Below are positions 38,245 through 46,137 of a stretch of 64,000 bases of DNA, piece by piece. The notes under the pieces were generated by a model. The model was not told the DNA's origin. It ran no database searches and saw only the letters and a list, made by a program, of their open reading frames with translations. Each line of letters opens with the position of its first letter. The first letter of the stretch is position 1. The position numbers and the translations under genes were made by a program. Source of the DNA: Marinoscillum sp049115815 (GTDB taxonomy: Bacteria; Bacteroidota; Bacteroidia; Cytophagales; Cyclobacteriaceae); NCBI GenBank assembly GCA_049115815.1, contig JAGDZO010000006.1, positions 62,001-126,000 of the forward strand. The letters run 5' to 3'.

Positions 38245-41200
38245 ATGACTAAATCACTCTTCTCTCTGGTAATCTATTTATTCGCTACATACTTGAGCTA
38301 TGCCCAAGAATCAGAACAGGTCGTGACGAAAATACTGGAGCGGAAGATCGCTGATAATGGACTCTATTTCGATGGACAGAAGCGCAGCAATAGTGATCTA
38401 AACACTGACGAGCCGGGTTTCGATTATTACTTTGGTAGAAGAATTACCCCCCATGGTGACTGCATCAAGAGATTTGGAGATTATGTGTTTCTTACTTGGT
38501 GGGCAGGAGGAGAGGAAAACGGGCACGTGATGTTATCCAGATTCAACCTCAAAACAGAGGTACTTGAAACAATTGAGTTTCCACATACCCATGTGGGCTT
38601 TAGGTCTATTTATGGTCATATTGGGGACTCTCACAATACGGTCGCTGTAGGAATATCGCCAGTAGATAGCACGATACATCTATTGTATGACATGCACTCA
38701 TACAATAAAAATGACTTTCCTGATACCTACTTTAATTATCGTATTTCATTTGACGGAGCTGCGGCTGTGGCCGATGGGCAGTTCACATTGGCCCTCTTCA
38801 AGCCTAAGCAGACATATCTCAACCCGAGTTATAACTACTCGGACATCACTTATCCCAGTTTCTTCTTAAATGATGAAGATGAACTGTTCGTTTGGTTTAG
38901 AGAGGGAGGTCATACCAATGGCAATTACAAATTCACAAAATATGACGGTGAGAGTTGGGATGCGTTTACCAATTTCAGTCTTCTCAACGCCAAATCTAGT
39001 GGCAATGCTTACAATTGGAACCTATATGGAAGTATGAAATACATCAATGGCAAGCTTCGAGTGGGTTTCGCTACAAGAAAGGCCATAACCAATGATGCTT
39101 ACGAATTGAATAACGGCTTTCACTACGCTTATACCAATGACCCAGAAGGAAAGAATCAATGGTTTACAGCTGGAGGCCAGGCACTTTCTATTCCCATATT
39201 GAATCCAGAACCCTTATTTCTATACGAGCAAGGTGATGAAGTGACTAACGGAGGGGCCAATTCGGTACGAATTGCAACTGGAGCCGAATGGACTGTCACA
39301 GATAGTGAGTCTATTCATTTCATCGGGAATAATGTCAAAAGTAATGTTGATAATTCTAGCGCAGATGTCCATGCGTTCAAAAAGGCTGGGAGCAATTCAT
39401 TTACAATTAGTACAGATTTTCCAGGTGGAACCATTCTGGCCCTTCGAGGGGATAAGGTGCTGTTGGTAGATCTAAATGGTTCTGGAAGACCTGTTATCTA
39501 CCAAGCAGAAGGTGGTACTAATGATTGGGATTTGATTTATGAAGCTACATCAGGGTTGAGTTTCAGGCATTTTAATGCCATTGTGGAAGGTGATAGTTTG
39601 ATGCTTTATCTCATGCAGAAAGGTAGTGGGGATGCTCAGCCAATACATCTACAAGTGTATGATCTTGATTCGCCAGATACTGTGGTTGATCCTGACAAAA
39701 AAGAAGAGAAAGTCATACCACCTGTAGTTTGGCACTGGGATACTGATGGTGATCTGGAAGGTTGGGATCCTCAGAATGGTGATACTGATGCTTCAGTGAC
39801 TGAGGGAATTCTTACTGTGACTTGGAGCAATCATAATACACCAAAACTTGTCAAGTCTGGACTGTCTTACAGTACCGAGGATTACAGAAAGGTGTTGGTC
39901 AGAATAAAGGTTACTCCCGATCTGGAAATTTCTACCGTAGGATCTCAAGGTAACTCATGCCGAATCGTAACCACGACCACAGGAGCTTCATCCAAGTTTT
40001 TCGCATTCGATCACAGCTCTGCGGATGAAGAATTCAAGACGTACATCATTGACGTAGGAGCTGATCCGTCCAAATATTCTGGAACGTTAACAGCACTCCA
40101 GTTTCAGGCATTGAGAAATACACAAGGAGGCAACTCGGTTGAGATCACTGAATACAGGCTGATAAGTGCCCCGAATACATGGACTGGAGCTGAAAGTACC
40201 GAATGGAACCTGGCTTGTAACTGGTCTGAAAACAAAATTCCTTCAGGAGAAGAGATATTTATTCCTCTTGTTGCTAATCAACCTACCATTTCCAATTTAT
40301 CTGTAGATGTAGCTGAGCTGGACCTCCAAGATGGAGTGGTGCTTACTGTCAGCGAAAATGCCTCATTAACCATACTGCGAGACTTGAAAGTGACTGGGTC
40401 TGGTCATGTGATAGTTGAATCAGGTTCGTCATTGATTACTTATGGAGCTGTAGCGGGTGCCAATCACATATTTGAGCGAATAACCACTTTCGATAGCTCC
40501 ACAGGCCAATACAGTGCGATAGGCTCACCTGTCTCAGGAGAAAACACTACTGCTCTTGGAGATTTGGTGTATAGCTACAATGAGAATTCAGCCTATGGCC
40601 CCTTGAGATTCGTGGAAGTAGTGAATTCAGAAACAATGGATGTGGGTAATGCCTATTTCTCTGCCTACACAGGCAAGACCTCATTCATGGGTACTCCCAA
40701 TACCGGAATCATTTCCGTTCCATTGATTTATAATGCGGCGGATGGCTCCAATGCTGGCTTCAACTTGGTATCTAATCCATATCCAGCAGCTGTGGATTTT
40801 GAAGAATTGGTTACCCAGAATCAAGGAATCACCGGTACCATCTATCTATGGGATGATGGAGGCTCCAACATAGAACAAAGAGATAATGGAGATTATATCA
40901 CTGTGAATATGATAGGTGAAGTAGCTTCAGCAATGAATGGCAGTGGTCGAAGTGCGGATTGGAATGGTTATATTGGTTCTACTCAAGGTTTCTTCGTCAA
41001 AGCGGAAAATGCCCCATCCACATTGACTTTTGATAATGAGATGAAGGTTGCCGGCAACAATGATTCTGCCAGCTATTTTCGAAAGCGAGAAAATGAAAAT
41101 GACATTCAAACCCTGAGACTTTCGCTTCAAAATGAATTAGCCAGCAATCAATGCTTAATAGGGTTTGTTGAAGATGCTACAGAAGGATATGATCGGCTGT

Positions 41201-41769
41201 ATGATGCCTACAAAATGGATGGTGCGAATGGAATTAAGCTTTTCTCACTTATTGATGATCAACCGATGGCCATTCAAGGATTACCGAAAGGAGACGAGTA
41301 TTCCATACCATTGGGGATAGATGTGAATAAAGTTGGGAATTATACATTGAGGCTGAACCAAACCAATAACTGGAAGGAGGGCAAGAACATATATCTTCTT
41401 GATAAGAAGGTTAATCACATCACTGATTTGGGTAAAGAATTAGAGTACTCATTCTCAAGTGATCCTGTCCATGAGAATCGTTTTGAATTGTTCGTTTCAA
41501 GCAAAATCTTATCAGCCGATCAAATTTCACTGAATAAATTGAATGTTGGCTATAGCCAAAACGGCTTAATCATTTCAGGAATAAACCCACAAGAGCATCA
41601 TCTTCAAATAACCATCATAGATATGTCAGGTGCGCTTTTGCTGAATAGGCAATTAGAAGACCTGAAAGAAACGATGCATTTAGATTTTTCATTCGATTCG
41701 AACAAAGTCTATATTTTGAAGGTAAGTAACCACTCCAAATCATCAGTATCCAAGATTCTGTTCCGATAG
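38245..41769 (+). CDS. BNR_4 beta-propeller polysaccharide lyase, second subtype, T9SS-secreted
   Basis: The 1174-residue protein starts 5 bases after the previous lyase stop. After a short signal peptide (YLFATYLSYAQ) comes a BNR_4 propeller that differs clearly from its neighbours (TPHGDCIKRFGDYVFLTWWAGG). It keeps the same landmarks: His130 (SHNTV), His152 (YDMHSYN), Tyr204 (TYPSF) and Arg220 (WFREGG). The Tyr-to-Arg spacing of 16 is the same as in the other two; the longer His-to-Tyr loop suggests the PL24-like rather than PL25-like branch, though I cannot confirm this. From about residue 493 it has the shared module and ends VYILKVSNHSKSSVSKILFR. It is probably a secreted ulvan lyase that complements the neighbouring one. 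Confidence 0.78.
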   Translation: MTKSLFSLVIYLFATYLSYAQESEQVVTKILERKIADNGLYFDGQKRSNSDLNTDEPGFDYYFGRRITPHGDCIKRFGDYVFLTWWAGGEENGHVMLSRFNLKTEVLETIEFPHTHVGFRSIYGHIGDSHNTVAVGISPVDSTIHLLYDMHSYNKNDFPDTYFNYRISFDGAAAVADGQFTLALFKPKQTYLNPSYNYSDITYPSFFLNDEDELFVWFREGGHTNGNYKFTKYDGESWDAFTNFSLLNAKSSGNAYNWNLYGSMKYINGKLRVGFATRKAITNDAYELNNGFHYAYTNDPEGKNQWFTAGGQALSIPILNPEPLFLYEQGDEVTNGGANSVRIATGAEWTVTDSESIHFIGNNVKSNVDNSSADVHAFKKAGSNSFTISTDFPGGTILALRGDKVLLVDLNGSGRPVIYQAEGGTNDWDLIYEATSGLSFRHFNAIVEGDSLMLYLMQKGSGDAQPIHLQVYDLDSPDTVVDPDKKEEKVIPPVVWHWDTDGDLEGWDPQNGDTDASVTEGILTVTWSNHNTPKLVKSGLSYSTEDYRKVLVRIKVTPDLEISTVGSQGNSCRIVTTTTGASSKFFAFDHSSADEEFKTYIIDVGADPSKYSGTLTALQFQALRNTQGGNSVEITEYRLISAPNTWTGAESTEWNLACNWSENKIPSGEEIFIPLVANQPTISNLSVDVAELDLQDGVVLTVSENASLTILRDLKVTGSGHVIVESGSSLITYGAVAGANHIFERITTFDSSTGQYSAIGSPVSGENTTALGDLVYSYNENSAYGPLRFVEVVNSETMDVGNAYFSAYTGKTSFMGTPNTGIISVPLIYNAADGSNAGFNLVSNPYPAAVDFEELVTQNQGITGTIYLWDDGGSNIEQRDNGDYITVNMIGEVASAMNGSGRSADWNGYIGSTQGFFVKAENAPSTLTFDNEMKVAGNNDSASYFRKRENENDIQTLRLSLQNELASNQCLIGFVEDATEGYDRLYDAYKMDGANGIKLFSLIDDQPMAIQGLPKGDEYSIPLGIDVNKVGNYTLRLNQTNNWKEGKNIYLLDKKVNHITDLGKELEYSFSSDPVHENRFELFVSSKILSADQISLNKLNVGYSQNGLIISGINPQEHHLQITIIDMSGALLLNRQLEDLKETMHLDFSFDSNKVYILKVSNHSKSSVSKILFR
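39724..41766 (+). repeat. Shared C-terminal module, copy 3
   Basis: Coding repeat of about 2 kb in the second-subtype lyase, homologous at protein level to 32497-34521 and 36172-38236. It starts at VVWHWDTDGDLEGW. Confidence 0.75.
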
Positions 41770-41811
41770 TTCAGCATCGTTTTTGATCATTTTATGGCCA
41801 AAATCGTGTGG

Positions 41812-41834
41812 ACGATTTTACCTTTTTTGTGCAT
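41812..41834 (+). promoter_or_regulatory. Putative PUL regulatory element, copy 4
   Basis: The element reads ACGATTTTACC, then TTTTTTGTGCAT. The left half is identical to the susC copy; the right half is the most diverged of the five. It ends 112 nt before the ATG at 41947. Confidence 0.55.
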
Positions 41835-41946
41835 CATTTTTATCTAGGTTATTTCGAGTTTTACTATCCAAGGATCTTGTGTCTTATTGTCTCTTTTTGA
41901 TAAAAATGAGGCGATAGTATATCCAGATTTATTCAAAACAACTCTT

Positions 41947-43476
41947 ATGAAACTAGCTTTAATCACCCCTGTTCTTTACTGTTTGTCTTTTTTGGCATTA
42001 GGCCAATCAGCCACATTGGAAAAAATTCTGGTTGCTAATAATGTATGGGCCACTAATCCCGTGATTGCGACATCTACCCAGCAAAATGGGTTGGCTGTAT
42101 ATAAGAATTTTGTGTACATGACGTACTACAACTCGGATAGAAATCTCTGCATTGCCAGAAATAGCAACAACGGTGAAGGAGACGATTGGGTGATTGTTGT
42201 GCTTCCTCATATCTACGAAATGCGAAACAATACATGGGATAATCATAATACGCCCAATATTATTGTCTCCCCTAATGATCAGCGTATTCACCTTTCATTT
42301 GATATGCATGCGCGAAATCTGAGATATATTATCTCAACTGAAAATGCTGCCACAGTAAGCGATGATCAATTTACCGCTGGTCTTTTTTCGGATACCAGAG
42401 ACTATTTGGAAGCCAGCCAGATCGGAATAGCCAGAGTGACATACCCGAGATTTTTCATTGGTAGCAATGATCAACTTTTCTTCTTGTACCGCACAGGAGG
42501 AAGTGGTAATGGAGATACTTATTTCACCAAATACAAGGATGACGGCTTTTGGACCAAGCCTGTAGAAATTATTGATGGCAATACCGGTTCTTTTGAGGGG
42601 AGCAACGATCGATGTGCCTATTTTAACAATGTACACTATAAAGACGGAAGAATATACCTCACTTGGGTTTGGAGAGAAACACCAGACGCTGGCACCAATC
42701 ACGACTTGATGTTTGCTTTCTCTGATGATGATGGTAATAGCTGGAAGAATAGCCTTGGCGTGAAAATAGCTGGTCGCATGACGCTCAATAGCCAGGGATT
42801 GAAAGTTGCCAATATTCCCACAGGCTCAGGCTTATCCAATCACAATGGCTGTTCCGTAGATGGATACGGCAATGTACACGTGGTACTGAGAGTCGGGGGA
42901 GAGTATCAGCATCATTTTGGGATAAGAAATGGCAATAAATTCACTTGGTCGAAGCAGGTCATTACATCCATGAATGCGGATAGACCTAAGTTTTACAGTG
43001 ACCAAAGGACCAATGATCTTTACTTTTTGGTGCGTCAAGGCAATGGTTTGAAATTGTGGGCTACTAAGGAAAATGGAAGTAAGTGGAATCAATGGTCGGA
43101 GGTATCTAGCAACAGTGACAGCTACATGACATCTACCAACAGCGTGATGAACGAAGACGGAAGTCAATTAACAAGTATGGTGGTTTCTACAAACAATCGC
43201 CTTCAATTACTTCGTTGGTCTTTGACTACTGATAGTCCTGAGATTGAAAAGAAGATTATCCTCAAAGCAGAATTACCAGAGGATTTTTCAATTTTTCCTA
43301 ATCCTTCTCAAGATGGAATTTTCGCTTTGTCCAAAAAGATCCCGTATCAGGTCTTTGATCTCAGCGGTACACTAATTACTCAAGGTATTGGTGACACGGT
43401 CAATATTTCATCATTTCCTAAAGGCATTTATTTACTTGATGCAAACGATCAGAGAATCAAGCTGATCAGACTGTAG
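41947..43476 (+). CDS. BNR_4 beta-propeller polysaccharide lyase, compact, T9SS-secreted
   Basis: The open frame extends to a TTG at 41887, but ATG at 41947 gives a proper signal peptide (MKLALITPVLYCLSFLALGQ), so the product is 509 residues. The propeller is a close paralogue of residues 20-430 of the lyase at 34841. It keeps His100, His121, Tyr166 and Arg182 with identical spacing (21, 45 and 16). Instead of the large module it has only a short type A T9SS tail (FSIFPNPSQDGIF to IKLIRL). It opens the long lyase-GH78-GH2-sulfatase unit and has a copy of the regulatory element upstream. Expected activity is endolytic ulvan lyase. Confidence 0.82.
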   Translation: MKLALITPVLYCLSFLALGQSATLEKILVANNVWATNPVIATSTQQNGLAVYKNFVYMTYYNSDRNLCIARNSNNGEGDDWVIVVLPHIYEMRNNTWDNHNTPNIIVSPNDQRIHLSFDMHARNLRYIISTENAATVSDDQFTAGLFSDTRDYLEASQIGIARVTYPRFFIGSNDQLFFLYRTGGSGNGDTYFTKYKDDGFWTKPVEIIDGNTGSFEGSNDRCAYFNNVHYKDGRIYLTWVWRETPDAGTNHDLMFAFSDDDGNSWKNSLGVKIAGRMTLNSQGLKVANIPTGSGLSNHNGCSVDGYGNVHVVLRVGGEYQHHFGIRNGNKFTWSKQVITSMNADRPKFYSDQRTNDLYFLVRQGNGLKLWATKENGSKWNQWSEVSSNSDSYMTSTNSVMNEDGSQLTSMVVSTNNRLQLLRWSLTTDSPEIEKKIILKAELPEDFSIFPNPSQDGIFALSKKIPYQVFDLSGTLITQGIGDTVNISSFPKGIYLLDANDQRIKLIRL

Positions 43477-43494
43477 TCCTGCACTTTACCTAAG

Positions 43495-46137
43495 ATGAAT
43501 AAAGGCCTATTCTTATTATCGTTTTGGTTGTTGGCAGCTTGTAAGCTCTTTGGCCAATCGATTGAGCATCCGCACATATGGGTAGATGCTAGTGAAAGGC
43601 AGCAGATATTAAACAACATAGAGCAGTTTGACTGGGCAAAGAGTCAATTTGAACAATACGTACAAAGGCAGACGAGCCTAAAGCAGAGTCACAAATCAAA
43701 TCCGACGACCTTTCTTTCAAACCTTGACGGAATACCAGGAGAACGTACGAATCATAGAGAAGACTTAAATGCTGCCGCAGAGCAAGCTGTCCTGTATTAC
43801 CTCACAGATGATGAAGATTATGCCCAGTTAGCGGCAGATGTTTTGCATCATTATTTCAAATTGATAAGTGCCCAAAATCCCAATACCATCAAATTCTTTG
43901 ATCCCGAGAGCAGCAATAGTCACCATATCCAGATTCGGGAACTCTACACCAGAATTGGGATTACATATGATTTGATTCACTCTTTTGTCTCTAAGACTGG
44001 GGCTACAGTATACGATGTTGAAAATGGTAGTCGGGTGGCCTTTGATTTCGAAGTAGCTCAAAAAGCATTGGAAGTATTGGCGGAGAATGTGCTGCTTGTT
44101 GGAGGTAAGAACTCAAACCATCCACTTCTAGAGTTAGCAGGAGGGATGTATGTCACACTTTGCATGGATGATGATGCCAAGCGCAAGAGCTACTATGATA
44201 GATTTTGGCAAGATGAGCCCGGGCAAAACAGTATTTCGTGGATGATTGAAAATGTGCCAGAAGAAGGGAATATTTGGCCTGAGGCGATGGGCTACTCCAA
44301 GGAAGTTCATGACATCCTTCTCAGAAACTTGATTGTGATCGATAGATACGATCCGGATAGAAATGTTTTGATGAACAACCAACGTCTGCTTGACGGTGCT
44401 TTCGTTTTCGATGATTTCAAATATCCGAACAACCGAATTATGGCATTTGGCGATACGCACAGGCACCAAAGCGAAACAGATCACATCATCCGATATGTCC
44501 ATTATATAGCCAATCAAAAAGGGTTGACAGAATATGAAGATAAAGCCGGAACTATACTTAAAGCTCACTATGAAACCATAGGTGGGTACAAGCCTACTAT
44601 TACCACCGAGCGTCTCAATTGGGACACGCCTACCGAGTTGTTTTGGGGTGTTGATGTGCCAGAGACCACCAACGCCGCGGCAACAAACTATAGCAGCACG
44701 GGAGTGATCAAGCATGCCGGAGTAGTCATGCAGCGCAATGATGTAGCCATGGATAATCAAGAATATGGCCTGATGTATTACACAGGAGGAGCTACCTACG
44801 TGCACGCTCACGCCACGGGAATTGACTTGGAAATCTACGGGGCGGGTTATGTGATCGGACCTGAATTTGGTAGAGAAACTTATGGATCTGACATTCACGA
44901 ACAATATGCCGTATCTCCTGCGGCGCACAATACCGTGATTGTGAATGGAAGTTCTGGCCGAGGTGCCAAAACCATCGGAAACAGCACTTGGCAAAACATA
45001 GTCGGAGACATTACTTTGGAAGCTGTAGAGCCCAAAGCAGCCGCTTCAAGAATCGCTGAAAATTTTTCCTTCTCAAGTCAATACTTGGATGATCCGTTTA
45101 GCGATGTTTCACAACTGCGAACCAATAGCATCATCAGAACCAGCCCAACTTCAGGCTATTATGTAGATATTTTTAGATCGAAATCCAATGTTAAAGATGA
45201 TTTCCATGATTACCTCTTTCATGGAATTGGTGATGACCTCCAGGTGTTTTCGAATGATTTAGAACTCGCGCTTACCAATACTCCGGACCGATTTCAGAAT
45301 GACATTGGTGATGAACGTAAGCAACCCGGTTGGCGCTGGTTTTCGGAGGCCAAGACGTCAAAAGAGACTGCTGAGGCCGTTAGAGCTAGATTTGATTTGA
45401 GCAAGAGCGGTAAGTTTTTGCATGTCCATGTGCCGGGCAATGTACAGCGTGAGTATACCACTGCGCTAGCTCCTCCGTCCAGATATGTGAGAGATTATGC
45501 AAGTACAGATACCAAAATGTTCATCATGCGAAAGCAAGGAGAAGCTTGGGGTCAACCATTTATAGTGATTTACGAGCCATCTTCCGACGAAGAAAGCAGG
45601 GTGCATTCTACCACGCCTTTGTATGGATCAGGAAAAATAGTAGGCGTACAAGTGATTTCTAGTATAGGCGATCATCAAATCATTGACTATGTGATCGCTC
45701 AGGAGCAGGATGGAGGTTTGTTCAATGCTTATGATATTGCCTTTGAGGGAAGATTTGGGATTGTAAGAGCGGAAGTAATGGGAAATGAAACTAAAGTGTC
45801 CATGTATATAGGGAAAGGCGAGAAACTCACTTTTCAAAACCAAGAGTTAGTAGCAGATAGTGAAGGCAAAGCATTCAGTGAGTTCACATTAGACTTTGCA
45901 TATGAGGCACCTGAATTGGTACTTTCAGATCAAATGATAAGTGATCATATTTCTGTCTACCCAAATCCGTCTCCTGACGGAATATTCACGCTATCGCAGC
46001 ATGTTGGTTATAGCATTTATGACATCTCAGGGGTATTGATTCATAGTAATGAAGGGAAGGTTATAGACTTAAGTAACAGTCCTAAAGGTGTTTATATTCT
46101 TAAGGTGGGTTCAACCAAAATCAAACTCGTGAAGTGA
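43495..46137 (+). CDS. Heparinase II/III-fold polysaccharide lyase, T9SS-secreted
   Basis: The 880-residue protein has a signal peptide (LLSFWLLAACKLFGQ). An alpha-helical toroid follows at about residues 25-380, with RELYTRIGITYDLIH, SNHPLLELAGG and EGNIWPEAMGYSKE. The heparinase II/III beta-sandwich comes next: YTGGATYVHAHATGIDLEIY, then AAHNTVIVNG. The tail is a type A T9SS signal (ISVYPNPSPDGIF to TKIKLVK). This fold occurs in several lyase families that act on uronate-containing glycans. I recall an ulvan-active heparinase-fold family, PL40, from marine Bacteroidota, and this protein may belong there. It follows the compact propeller lyase by 18 bases, and its stop overlaps the next start (TGATG). 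Confidence 0.78.
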   Translation: MNKGLFLLSFWLLAACKLFGQSIEHPHIWVDASERQQILNNIEQFDWAKSQFEQYVQRQTSLKQSHKSNPTTFLSNLDGIPGERTNHREDLNAAAEQAVLYYLTDDEDYAQLAADVLHHYFKLISAQNPNTIKFFDPESSNSHHIQIRELYTRIGITYDLIHSFVSKTGATVYDVENGSRVAFDFEVAQKALEVLAENVLLVGGKNSNHPLLELAGGMYVTLCMDDDAKRKSYYDRFWQDEPGQNSISWMIENVPEEGNIWPEAMGYSKEVHDILLRNLIVIDRYDPDRNVLMNNQRLLDGAFVFDDFKYPNNRIMAFGDTHRHQSETDHIIRYVHYIANQKGLTEYEDKAGTILKAHYETIGGYKPTITTERLNWDTPTELFWGVDVPETTNAAATNYSSTGVIKHAGVVMQRNDVAMDNQEYGLMYYTGGATYVHAHATGIDLEIYGAGYVIGPEFGRETYGSDIHEQYAVSPAAHNTVIVNGSSGRGAKTIGNSTWQNIVGDITLEAVEPKAAASRIAENFSFSSQYLDDPFSDVSQLRTNSIIRTSPTSGYYVDIFRSKSNVKDDFHDYLFHGIGDDLQVFSNDLELALTNTPDRFQNDIGDERKQPGWRWFSEAKTSKETAEAVRARFDLSKSGKFLHVHVPGNVQREYTTALAPPSRYVRDYASTDTKMFIMRKQGEAWGQPFIVIYEPSSDEESRVHSTTPLYGSGKIVGVQVISSIGDHQIIDYVIAQEQDGGLFNAYDIAFEGRFGIVRAEVMGNETKVSMYIGKGEKLTFQNQELVADSEGKAFSEFTLDFAYEAPELVLSDQMISDHISVYPNPSPDGIFTLSQHVGYSIYDISGVLIHSNEGKVIDLSNSPKGVYILKVGSTKIKLVK

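Noticed and set aside
44134..44994. Long reverse-strand ORF (286 codons) inside the heparinase-fold lyase gene
   Set aside because: It lies wholly antisense to a well-supported gene, has no recognisable domain, and looks like a codon-usage shadow.
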